DNA of 6,710 nt from a bacterium (GCA_021781095.1 JAJXXM010000401.1:1-6710), one strand, 5' to 3'; positions 1 through 5,427 are shown, numbered from the stretch's first letter. The notes: a model not told the origin generated them from the letters alone. Translations and numbers: made by a program.

Positions 1-653
1 GGTTCGATCTCGCCGGGCTCGACGAGGCGTTCCACCTCGGCGATGGTGATGCGCCCGGCCATCGCGCAGAGGGGGTTGAAGTTGCGCGTTGCCTTCGAAA
101 AATAGAGATTCCCCTCGCGGTCGCCGATGCTCGCGCGCACGAGTGCGTAGTCGCAGCGGATCGCCTCTTCGAGCACGTAGTCGCGGTCGCCAAAGCGGCG
201 CGTCTCTTTCGCGGGCGAAGCTTTTGCGACGCTGCCGTCGGGATTGTGGCGCCAGGGAAGGCCGCCTGCGGCGACCGGAGTCCCCACCCCGGCCGGCGTG
301 TAAAAGGCCGGAATGCCGCACCCCCCGGCGCGGAGGCGTTCGGCGAGGGTGCCCTGCGGCACGAGCTCGACCTCGAGTTCGCCCGAGAGGTACTGCCGTT
401 CGAATTCTTTATTCTCGCCGACATAGGAGCCCGTCGTGCGGGCGATGCGTTTGTTGTCGAGGAGGACGCCGAGCCCCCAGCCGTCGACCCCGCAGTTATT
501 CGAGACGGTGACGAGATCGCTCGCGCCTTGGGCGAGCAGCGCCTGGATGAGGTTGTGCGGGATGCCGTTGAGGCCGAAGCCCCCGACGGCCAACGAGGCC
601 CCGCTGGGAATGTCGGCGACGGCCGCGGCCGCCGATGGGTACACTTTATCCAT
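1..653 (-). CDS. scoA: 3-oxoacid CoA-transferase subunit A (partial, C-terminus beyond window)
   Basis: This is the A subunit of a class I CoA-transferase. With a B subunit it moves CoA from succinyl-CoA (or another acyl-CoA) to a 3-oxoacid such as acetoacetate, in the cytoplasm. The translation opens [18 protein letters not shown] and runs into GGFGLNGIP at about residues 23-31, the conserved glycine-rich loop of the A subunit. Later family blocks are [25 protein letters not shown], the [11 protein letters not shown] insert, [16 protein letters not shown] and [13 protein letters not shown]. The frame is open to base 1, giving 217 codons. Family members are about 230-240 residues, so only some 15-20 residues are missing. 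The B subunit should lie just past the left edge. The ATG at 653 fits the usual N-terminus, although no clear Shine-Dalgarno precedes it. The divergent acyl-CoA dehydrogenase suggests fatty- or branched-chain acid catabolism. The precise substrate (acetoacetate or another 3-oxoacid such as 3-oxoadipate) cannot be fixed from this fragment. Confidence 0.93.
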   Translation of the reverse strand, partial: MDKVYPSAAAAVADIPSGASLAVGGFGLNGIPHNLIQALLAQGASDLVTVSNNCGVDGWGLGVLLDNKRIARTTGSYVGENKEFERQYLSGELEVELVPQGTLAERLRAGGCGIPAFYTPAGVGTPVAAGGLPWRHNPDGSVAKASPAKETRRFGDRDYVLEEAIRCDYALVRASIGDREGNLYFSKATRNFNPLCAMAGRITIAEVERLVEPGEIE

Positions 654-755
654 ACCGGCGCAGATAGGCGGTCGCGGGAGCAAAACCCTGGTCGCCCCCG
701 AAGCTATCGGCGAGGTTCCACTACCCGGTCTCTCGTTATTGAAGAGGAGTTCAGA
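654..755. promoter_or_regulatory. Divergent intergenic region between CoA-transferase and acyl-CoA dehydrogenase
   Basis: This 102-base spacer separates two genes that point away from each other, so promoters for both must lie in it or overlap the gene starts. I see no convincing -35/-10 pair on either strand and no clear inverted repeat. The only strong signal is the ribosome binding site at its right end. The call of a shared control region rests on layout alone. Confidence 0.4.
743..749 (+). promoter_or_regulatory. Ribosome binding site of the acyl-CoA dehydrogenase
   Basis: AGAGGAG lies 6 bases before the ATG at 756. It decides the start: the same frame is open upstream to an ATG at 246, but that stretch lies antisense to the CoA-transferase gene and shows no dehydrogenase similarity. 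Confidence 0.8.
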
Positions 756-1913
756 ATGTCAGTAGCCGCGCAAGCGCACGACGAAGAAGCGATGATCATC
801 GAGATGGTGCGCGATTTAGTCTCCGAGAAAGTCGCGCCGCGCGCGGCGGCGATCGATGAGAGCGAGGAATTCCCCGAAGATATCCGACGTCTCTTCGCGC
901 AGAACGATCTTCTCGGCATTCCGATTCCCACCGAATACGGCGGTCTCGGCGGCAGCTTCGTCACCTACGTCAAAGTCGTCGAAGAGATCGCGAAGGCGTG
1001 CGCGTCGAGTTCGCTGATCGTCGCCGTACAGGAGCTCGGCATGCTACCGATCATGATCGGCGGCAACGACGAACAGAAGCGACGCTTCCTGCCGAAGATC
1101 GCCTCCGGAGAGCATCTCGCCGCCTACGCCCTGACCGAGGCGAGCAGCGGTTCGGACGCCCTCGGCTCGATGCGCACGCGCGCTCGCCGCGACGGCGACT
1201 CCTACGTGCTCGACGGCCAGAAGATTTGGATTACGAACGGGAGCGTCGCCGACGTCGTCTGCGTCTTCGCCGTCACCGATCCCGAAGCGGGTAGCCGCGG
1301 TGTCAGCGCGTTCGTCGTCGAAAAGGGAACGCCGGGCTTCTCCGTCGGCAAGAAAGAGCGCAAGATGGGAATTAAGGGCTCGCCGACCGTCGAACTGATC
1401 TTTAACGAGTGCCGCGTCCCCGCCGCCAATCGCCTCGGCGAAGAAGGCGAGGGCTTCAAGATCGCGATGAAGGTGCTCGATAAGTCGCGCCCCGGCATCG
1501 CCGCGCAGGCGCTGGGCATCGCCGCCGGCGCGCTCGAGTACGCCACCCAGTACGCCCGCGATCGCGTTGCCTTCGGCAAGCCGATCGGCCAGCATCAGGG
1601 CATCGGGTTCATGCTCGCCGATATGAAGACCGAGGTCGAAGCGGCCCGGCTCATGCTCTACGAATCGGCCCGTAAATGCGACGAGGGCGCTCCCGACGTC
1701 TCGCTCTGGGCCTCGATGGCGAAGCTCAAATGTGGGGATGTCGCGATGTCGGTGACCACCGACGCGGTCCAGGTCCTCGGCGGCTTCGGGTACTCAGCGG
1801 AGTACCCGGTCGAACGAATGATGCGCGACGCCAAGATTACCCAGATCTACGAAGGGACCCAGCAGATCCAGCGCTTGGTCATTTCGCGCAACCTGGTCGG
1901 GAAGGGGCGCTAG
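756..1913 (+). CDS. Acyl-CoA dehydrogenase (short/branched-chain type)
   Basis: A cytoplasmic FAD enzyme that introduces the alpha-beta double bond into an acyl-CoA and passes electrons to electron-transfer flavoprotein. The 385-residue length is normal for the family. Domain order is complete: an N-terminal helical domain (about 8-120), a beta domain opening with the FAD/substrate signature [12 protein letters not shown] (124-135) and [10 protein letters not shown] (153-162), then a C-terminal helical domain with [12 protein letters not shown] (245-256), [13 protein letters not shown] (269-281) and [20 protein letters not shown] (339-358). The catalytic base is E366 in IYEGTQQIQ, the position used by short-chain and butyryl-CoA dehydrogenases, rather than the alternative site of isovaleryl- and long-chain enzymes. 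The start is set by the AGAGGAG site. The gene is divergent from a CoA-transferase, so both probably serve fatty- or amino-acid-derived acyl-CoA breakdown. Chain-length preference cannot be read with confidence. Nothing appears broken. Confidence 0.95.
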   Translation: MSVAAQAHDEEAMIIEMVRDLVSEKVAPRAAAIDESEEFPEDIRRLFAQNDLLGIPIPTEYGGLGGSFVTYVKVVEEIAKACASSSLIVAVQELGMLPIMIGGNDEQKRRFLPKIASGEHLAAYALTEASSGSDALGSMRTRARRDGDSYVLDGQKIWITNGSVADVVCVFAVTDPEAGSRGVSAFVVEKGTPGFSVGKKERKMGIKGSPTVELIFNECRVPAANRLGEEGEGFKIAMKVLDKSRPGIAAQALGIAAGALEYATQYARDRVAFGKPIGQHQGIGFMLADMKTEVEAARLMLYESARKCDEGAPDVSLWASMAKLKCGDVAMSVTTDAVQVLGGFGYSAEYPVERMMRDAKITQIYEGTQQIQRLVISRNLVGKGR

Positions 1914-1947
1914 CTCGCCTTTGCGAACTAACCGCCCTTCTCAAACG

Positions 1948-1976
1948 TTGTTAAGGCACGTTAAGAGACGAATTTT
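1948..1976 (+). promoter_or_regulatory. Possible promoter with a 10-base direct repeat
   Basis: A weak -35-like TTGTTA (1948-1953) stands 17 bases before AATTTT (1971-1976). Overlapping it are two copies of a 10-base unit, TTAAGGCACG (1951-1960) and TTAAGAGACG (1961-1970), identical at 8 of 10 positions. Hexamers repeated at about one helical turn are typical of OmpR/PhoB-type response regulator sites. The spacer between the dehydrogenase and the small exported protein is only 83 bases and holds no terminator hairpin that I can see, so read-through is also possible. Confidence 0.3.
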
Positions 1977-1981
1977 CGCAC

Positions 1982-1991
1982 AAAGGGGGTG
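1982..1991 (+). promoter_or_regulatory. Very strong ribosome binding site of the Lys/Ala-repeat protein
   Basis: AAAGGGGGTG matches the ideal anti-SD complement AAAGGAGGTG at 9 of 10 positions, and the mismatch allows a G-U pair. It ends 5 bases before the ATG at 1997. It is the strongest translation signal in the window and implies high expression. Confidence 0.8.
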
Positions 1992-1996
1992 AAAGA

Positions 1997-2245
1997 ATGC
2001 GCAAACTCCTCGCTGCACTGATCGCGGCGTCCTTCCTTGCCACCGGCACGGCCATGGCCGCCTCGACGACCAAGACCGCGACGAAGGCAACGGCCAAGAA
2101 AGCCGCTGCTAAGAAGACGATGGCTAAGAAAGCCGCCGCCAAGAAGCCGATGGCAAAGAAAGCCACCGCTAAGAAGCCGATGGCCAAGAAAGCCGCTGCT
2201 AAGAAAGCCGCTGCCAAGAAGGGCCACAAACCGCCGGTTCGCTAA
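1997..2245 (+). CDS. Small exported lysine/alanine-repeat protein (Asr-like build)
   Basis: An 82-residue protein of unknown function. Residues 1-21 form a classical Sec signal peptide: MRKL basic start, LLAALIAASFLATG core, and a likely cut after AMA (21/22). The mature 61 residues contain 21 Lys, one Arg and no acidic residue. From 33 to 75 they consist of an AKKxx pentapeptide (AKKAA, AKKTM, AKKPM, AKKAT) with Lys pairs exactly 5 residues apart, ending GHKPPVR. Signal peptide plus Lys/Ala repeats is the layout of enterobacterial acid-shock protein Asr; the cytoplasmic parts of histone-H1-like proteins also use AKK repeats but lack a signal peptide. A basic periplasmic or cell-wall protein that buffers charge, binds polyanions or chaperones under acid stress is an inference, and common ancestry with Asr is not shown. 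A strong ribosome binding site and terminator bracket the gene as a single-gene unit. The low-complexity sequence makes similarity searches unreliable. Confidence 0.85.
   Translation: MRKLLAALIAASFLATGTAMAASTTKTATKATAKKAAAKKTMAKKAAAKKPMAKKATAKKPMAKKAAAKKAAAKKGHKPPVR
2093..2221 (+). repeat. In-frame 15-base tandem repeat coding AKKxx, with 30-base higher-order units
   Basis: The stretch encodes eight full AKKxx units plus a final AKK (residues 33-75). Units alternate as AKKAA/AKKTM, AKKAA/AKKPM and AKKAT/AKKPM, so the DNA repeats at 15 bases and more closely at 30 bases. Third-position changes (gct, gcc and gca for Ala; aag and aaa for Lys) show the copies have drifted while the protein pattern was kept. 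Such arrays can gain or lose units by slippage. Confidence 0.85.
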
Positions 2246-2289
2246 CCGACCCACGTCATTATACTCATCTACCTCGGGGCTGGAGCCCC

Positions 2290-2323
2290 AAAGGCATCGT
2301 CGATCTCGACGATGCCTTTTTTT
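2290..2323 (+). terminator. Intrinsic terminator, probably shared by convergent genes
   Basis: Arms AAAGGCATCGTCG and CGACGATGCCTTT pair perfectly around the loop ATCT, followed by a run of seven T (2317-2323). It follows the Lys/Ala-repeat gene by 44 bases. A smaller hairpin, GGGGCT-GG-AGCCCC (2276-2289), sits directly before it. The T run overlaps the TAA stop (2322-2324) of the minus-strand gene arriving from the right. Read on the minus strand the stem is followed by only three T, so it is a weaker terminator in that direction. Confidence 0.9.
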
Positions 2324-2627
2324 ACTTCCCTCCCCCGTGCCGGTGTCGGCATCCGCCATGCACGTGGACGTTGACGACGTCGAGATGCTTGCGCCCCCCG
2401 CAACGGCAGCGAGCATGATGCTCTTCCGTCGATCGATCCTCTCCTTCCCCATCCTCCGGATCGAGGTCACCCTGCTCGGGTTCCAGGACACGTTTGAGCA
2501 ACACCACGAGTCCTCGCTCGCCCGGCGTCACGCCGACCGCTTCCCAGCCCTCGACACCTGCCGTATCGAGTACCTCGTCGCGCCCTTCGTTGACCGTCAC
2601 GAAACGATACTCAAATCTATTCATCAT
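2322..2627 (-). CDS. Small protein with DUF4177-like N-terminal part and His/Cys-rich tail
   Basis: A hypothetical protein of 101 residues. The first 46 residues (MMNRFEYRF, then GVEGWEAVGVTPGERGLVVLLKR at 24-46) have the look of small beta-alpha-beta proteins of the DUF4177 kind: a FEY strand, a G-x-EGWE turn and a final LLKR strand. An acidic linker follows (about 49-69). The tail from 70 to 101 carries 7 His (70, 71, 81, 88, 90, 95, 97) and 3 Cys (74, 76, 93), including CRC and HVH motifs. That suggests metal binding but is unproven. The start is one of two adjacent ATGs (2627 or 2624) with no clear ribosome binding site. It lies 67 bases after the racemase-family gene on the same strand, so it may be the last member of that operon or have its own promoter. 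The tail has low-complexity character, so the C-terminal half is less certain than the first half. Confidence 0.65.
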   Translation of the reverse strand: MMNRFEYRFVTVNEGRDEVLDTAGVEGWEAVGVTPGERGLVVLLKRVLEPEQGDLDPEDGEGEDRSTEEHHARCRCGGRKHLDVVNVHVHGGCRHRHGGGK

Positions 2628-2694
2628 TCTTGTAGCGTACGTACCGGCGGGGAATCCACGAGGAACCGACGATGAAGATCGCTCCGTCGGCCCT
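2628..2694 (-). other. Intercistronic spacer before the His/Cys-tail protein
   Basis: The 67-base gap holds a modest hairpin (CCGACG 2666-2671 with CGTCGG 2685-2690, no T run). It also holds ACGTACCGG (2639-2647), which reads CCGGTACGT on the coding strand and recurs upstream of the ArsR-type gene at 5340-5348. A separate promoter for the small gene is possible but not shown. Confidence 0.3.
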
Positions 2695-3447
2695 TCACGA
2701 CGATCGAGCGTCCGCGGCAGCGAAGAGTGCTTCTGCGTGAACGGCGGCAGAGTTGATGTACCTCACGCCGTTCCATTCAAACGAACCGGCACGGCTGAAT
2801 TCAGGAAAGGCTAACGGCAGCTCGGTACAGGCAAGACAGATCGCCGGGCGGAGAGCACCCCTTCCTGCGAGCAGCGATTTCCCGAGTCGCTCGACCGCAC
2901 TCGCCGAGCCCGCACCGTTTCCGTGCTGCAGTTCGGCGATGATCGCTGCAAGAGAGGCGGCCGCGCTCCCTTCCGGGCTGAACGAAGCCATCTCGCATTT
3001 CGCGAGCGCGTCGGCCAAGCGACGCGATCGCATCGTTAACTCGGTTCCGAGAATCACCACAGCGTCGATCTGCGCGCCGAGGCAGTAGGCGGCGATGGCG
3101 GCGTTGATATCGACCACCGGGATATCGACCCCGGAAGTGATCGAAGCGTACCGATAATGCGGCGTATTGCTGGCGATCGCCGCAATCTCTGCGCCGGTGT
3201 CCTGCAGGCGTAGCAACGCCCGCCGATGGTAGTCATCGAATTTTTCCCAGGAGCTCTCCACTCCGAGCGTTCCGAGACACGCAAGCGCGGTTCGCAAATC
3301 GAGCGACTCAATCACGATCTCCGGCATCGGAGATGGGCCTTCGAGGCCGCTCGTTTGATGACGCCGTTCGCTTTGTTCACAAATTGCGCGATAATACTCG
3401 ACCGTTGAGAGCCAACCAAGCCCTCCCACGAGCCCGATTTTTTTCAT
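2695..3447 (-). CDS. Aspartate/glutamate racemase family protein, atypical first catalytic residue
   Basis: A 250-residue member of the Asp/Glu racemase superfamily, whose PLP-independent enzymes move a proton at the alpha carbon between two cysteines. The N-terminus IGLVGGLGWLSTVEYY (4-19) matches the family's IGLIGGMSWEST signature. The second catalytic block LACTELPLAF (205-214) keeps C207. The first block, normally CNT, reads IASNTPHYRY (91-100), with Ser93 where Cys is usual. E. coli YgeA (L-Asp/Glu-specific racemase) also lacks this Cys and uses Thr there, so activity on one enantiomer, or a different isomerase or lyase reaction, is plausible. The ATG at 3447 is chosen because the motif begins at residue 2-4; the open frame extends 53 codons further but only inside the P450 gene. 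A weak GAGA lies just upstream. The start is 20 bases after the P450 stop, so the two are almost surely co-transcribed. The substrate is unknown. Confidence 0.88.
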   Translation of the reverse strand: MKKIGLVGGLGWLSTVEYYRAICEQSERRHQTSGLEGPSPMPEIVIESLDLRTALACLGTLGVESSWEKFDDYHRRALLRLQDTGAEIAAIASNTPHYRYASITSGVDIPVVDINAAIAAYCLGAQIDAVVILGTELTMRSRRLADALAKCEMASFSPEGSAAASLAAIIAELQHGNGAGSASAVERLGKSLLAGRGALRPAICLACTELPLAFPEFSRAGSFEWNGVRYINSAAVHAEALFAAADARSS

Positions 3448-3467
3448 TTTTCTCGATATCTTTGCTA

Positions 3468-4577
3468 TCACGGAAGTTCGACGATACGCAAATTCTTCGA
3501 GTTCCGAAAAGGAGCCTCGGCAAACTCCGAAATATCGATTCCCGCAGCGAGAATTTGCAGCAATCCCCGAGCTGCGACGGCTACGGCGAACTCGGCACCC
3601 AGACATGCATGCACCCCGCGCCCGAAGGAGTAGTGTACGCGTTTTCCGCGACTCGGCTCGAAGACGTGCGGACGGCCGTAACGATCCGGGTCACGATTGG
3701 CCGCCGCAAGCAACACGACGATTTCATCGCCGGGACACACGGAGTGCCCGAAAACTTCTGATGTTTCAGCAACGTAGCGTCGCGTATTTTGGACCGGCGA
3801 TTCGAAACGCGCAACTTCACACAAAAAATTCGTGCGAAAGTCCGGATCGTTTACAACATAATCAATGAAATGATTCCTGCCGGCCAAAATGCGCAAAGAA
3901 TTGACAACCAATCCATACGTTGCATCGCCGCTTTGAACGAAAAGCGATAAAATATTTGCGGCGGACGTTTCATAAGATATTTCATCGGATAGATACTTCG
4001 ATGGTATGAATGATTGTAATATCGACATCGCCTCGTTGCCGCAGGCTACATCGTCCGCGCTTGCATCGGTTGCGAGGGATCGAACGAGTGCGACAACCGG
4101 GGCAACGAGCGATAAGCAATCTTCGTCGTCGATTTCGAAAAGAGACGCAACGGCGAGGGTCGGGAGTTCCGATGCAACGCGAGCGGCGCTACGAGCATCG
4201 GAAATCTCTCTTCGCCCGGCGAGTACGGCAGTACATCGATCGAGCATTCCGTTCGGATCGCGCCCCCTCATCTTCTCGGTGGCGGAGAGCAACATCCCCC
4301 GAAGGCGGCTGTGTTCCGCTCCATCGGTGTTCCGCGCAACGTGTTTGAGAATCGTTCTCGTGGGTGCGTCGGCCGGGCGGACCGTCATTCGCGTATCATC
4401 GAGAACGGCTTCGACCGCTTGTCCGCTTGCAGCGACCCAAGCACCAATCGAGCGATCGAAGTGGAAGGGTCGCTCGGCAACGAGGCGTTCGTAATACGGA
4501 TAGGGGTCGATCGCGGTCACTGCCGTTGCCGGATTTAATTCATTCATCGCGACCAGCGTAGATGACGTTCGTTTCAC
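3468..4577 (-). CDS. Cytochrome P450, compact, with altered I-helix motif
   Basis: A soluble bacterial P450 monooxygenase-like protein of 369 residues (usual length about 400). Landmarks in order are EHSRLR (88-93, C-helix heme propionate contact), SGDATYG (216-222, I-helix), EVAR (254-257, ExxR), NRDPDRYGRPHVFEPSR (294-310, meander) and FGRGVHACLG (318-327) with heme-ligand C325. In the I-helix the usual acid of the AGxD/ET motif is Ala219, while Thr220 remains; this acid normally helps deliver protons to bound oxygen. The region between about 155 and 208 is short, so the F-G part of the substrate cap seems reduced. The start is uncertain: GTG at 4577 lies inside a palindrome, and ATG at 4547 (giving MNELNPATAV) removes ten residues; neither has a clear ribosome binding site. 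It follows the ArsR-type gene by 15 bases and precedes the racemase-family gene by 20. No ferredoxin or reductase gene is in the window. Part of the gene is strikingly AT-rich compared with its neighbours, suggesting horizontal acquisition. The substrate is unknown. Confidence 0.92.
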   Translation of the reverse strand: MKRTSSTLVAMNELNPATAVTAIDPYPYYERLVAERPFHFDRSIGAWVAASGQAVEAVLDDTRMTVRPADAPTRTILKHVARNTDGAEHSRLRGMLLSATEKMRGRDPNGMLDRCTAVLAGRREISDARSAARVASELPTLAVASLFEIDDEDCLSLVAPVVALVRSLATDASADDVACGNEAMSILQSFIPSKYLSDEISYETSAANILSLFVQSGDATYGLVVNSLRILAGRNHFIDYVVNDPDFRTNFLCEVARFESPVQNTRRYVAETSEVFGHSVCPGDEIVVLLAAANRDPDRYGRPHVFEPSRGKRVHYSFGRGVHACLGAEFAVAVAARGLLQILAAGIDISEFAEAPFRNSKNLRIVELP

Positions 4578-4592
4578 GCGCGCATGAAACGA
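4569..4592. promoter_or_regulatory. Putative internal operator (palindrome) at the P450 start
   Basis: A 24-base inverted repeat has arms TCGTTTCA (4569-4576) and TGAAACGA (4585-4592) around CGCGCGCA, with only one mismatched base pair across the whole palindrome. Its core TTCACGCGCGCATGAA (4573-4588) matches the palindrome upstream of the ArsR-type gene at 14 of 16 positions. It begins right after the ArsR-type stop codon and covers the P450 GTG start. In RNA it could also fold into a hairpin hiding that GTG. Confidence 0.65.
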
Positions 4593-5324
4593 TTAGGAAA
4601 TCGACGGCGCCGCAACCTCGATCCCCAAACGTTCCAGGAGCCAATCTCTACCAGGCTCCGTCACGCGGACCGCTCGCCCCACAGGCGTTCGCTCGACCCA
4701 GCCGTATTCCAAAAACCGCCGACAGAGATCGGCGCCGAGAGCCCCGGCAAGGTGCGGCCGGCGCTCGCTCCAGTCGAGACATTGTCGCGCGGACCGTCGC
4801 CGTATCCGGCGCAAACGATCGATGTCGATCGCGAGCGAATCGAAGAGAGAGCCGCCTCTTGCGGTCACCTCATACTCGTCGGGTTCGATCGGGAGCAGTT
4901 CGCCACGCAGCACCAGCGAATCGGTAATGGCGACGCCGAGCCATCCTGCAAGATGGTCGTAGCACGTGCGGGCGTGGCGAAGTTCGTCGGCACGTTGCGC
5001 TTGCGCGAGCGCCACGATCCGCGTCGGAGGGGCCACCACCGAGAGCGCCTCCATCGCCCGCGCGACCTCCGGCCCCGCCAGGCAAAAATAACGTCTGCGT
5101 CCCTGGGAGCGTACGTGAAGGAGGCCTCCAAGAACAAGCTTCGATAGATGGGCACTCGCGGCATTGGGCGCGAGCCGTGCATGCTCGGCGAGCTCGCCGG
5201 CAGAGAGTTCGAGGCCGCCCAAGAGTGCCGCGAGAATCGACGCGCGCCCCGGATCGCCCATGAGCGTCGCTACCGTGGCCACGCGCGGGTCGGGAGAGTA
5301 TTTCGAAATGCTTCCTTTTGCCAT
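4593..5324 (-). CDS. ArsR-family winged-helix transcriptional regulator with C-terminal extension
   Basis: A 243-residue DNA-binding regulator. Residues about 12-95 form an ArsR-type winged helix: VATLMGDPGRASILAALL opens it, LSAGELAEHARLAPNAASAHLSKL (40-63) is the helix-turn-helix, and GLLHVRSQGRRRYFCLAG (67-84) is the wing. Residues 113-243 carry the conserved C-terminal region of a long ArsR subgroup, with RTCYDHLAGWLGVAI (119-133), QCLDWSERRPHLAGALG (181-197) and a final GWVERT/RAVRVTEPG segment. Plain ArsR/SmtB repressors are about 100-120 residues, so this is the extended form whose ligand is generally unknown. C121 and C182 lie in the conserved blocks, but I see no classical CxC metal site. 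It is the first gene of the P450-racemase run, and palindromes lie before and after it, which fits autorepression plus control of the P450. The ATG at 5324 has no Shine-Dalgarno, and a -10-like box lies only 9 bases away, suggesting a nearly leaderless mRNA. Confidence 0.93.
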   Translation of the reverse strand: MAKGSISKYSPDPRVATVATLMGDPGRASILAALLGGLELSAGELAEHARLAPNAASAHLSKLVLGGLLHVRSQGRRRYFCLAGPEVARAMEALSVVAPPTRIVALAQAQRADELRHARTCYDHLAGWLGVAITDSLVLRGELLPIEPDEYEVTARGGSLFDSLAIDIDRLRRIRRRSARQCLDWSERRPHLAGALGADLCRRFLEYGWVERTPVGRAVRVTEPGRDWLLERLGIEVAAPSIS

Positions 5325-5333
5325 GACGCCGTG

Positions 5334-5339
5334 AGTATA
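5334..5339 (-). promoter_or_regulatory. -10 box of the ArsR-P450-racemase operon
   Basis: On the minus strand this reads TATACT, 5 of 6 matches to TATAAT. It ends 9 bases before the regulator's ATG, placing transcription start within a few bases of the start codon. No good -35 hexamer is seen at 16-18 bases upstream; the palindrome at 5352-5367 occupies that region. Confidence 0.5.
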
Positions 5340-5351
5340 ACGTACCGGTCG

Positions 5352-5367
5352 TTCACGCGCACGTGAA
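5352..5367. promoter_or_regulatory. Putative operator (palindrome) in the ArsR-type gene promoter
   Basis: TTCACGCGCACGTGAA has perfect 6-base arms TTCACG and CGTGAA around CGCA. It lies 12 bases upstream of the -10-like box, over the -35 region, so a bound protein would block RNA polymerase. A near-copy lies between the ArsR-type and P450 genes (4573-4588, 14 of 16 identical). The most economical reading is that the adjacent ArsR-type protein binds both. Confidence 0.68.
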
Positions 5368-5412
5368 GTATCCTGCAGCTATCATACGTCCATGAGGCCT
5401 CGACGCCGTCAT

Positions 5413-5427
5413 CCCGGCCCTGCCGGG
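5413..5427. repeat. Small GC hairpin upstream of the operon promoter
   Basis: CCCGGC (5413-5418) and GCCGGG (5422-5427) can pair around CCT. It lies between the peptidase 3' end and the regulator promoter and has no T run. It may form part of the peptidase transcript end together with the larger hairpin at 5467-5503. Confidence 0.4.

Noticed and set aside
246..755. Upstream extension of the acyl-CoA dehydrogenase frame by 170 codons
   Set aside because: Most of it is antisense to the conserved CoA-transferase gene and it has no dehydrogenase features; the AGAGGAG site fixes the start at 756.
2093..2221. Short regular repeats considered as a CRISPR array
   Set aside because: The units are contiguous in-frame codons without unique spacers.
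1951..2229. Minus-strand frame that looks like a hydrophobic Ala/Phe/Leu repeat membrane protein
   Set aside because: It is the antisense reading of the AAG/GCC-rich Lys/Ala repeat; periodic codons create the pattern, and it has no ribosome binding site.
2037..2675. Long plus-strand Arg/Pro-rich frame
   Set aside because: It reads the Lys/Ala repeat out of frame, crosses the strong terminator and continues antisense to the small minus-strand gene.
3448..3606. 53-codon N-terminal extension of the racemase-family protein
   Set aside because: It lies wholly in another frame of the P450 3' end, which codes its conserved heme region, and the family motif begins right at MKKIG.
4006..4494. Plus-strand frames antisense to the P450 gene
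   Set aside because: Ser/Arg-rich translations without recognisable motifs, while the minus strand codes a complete P450.
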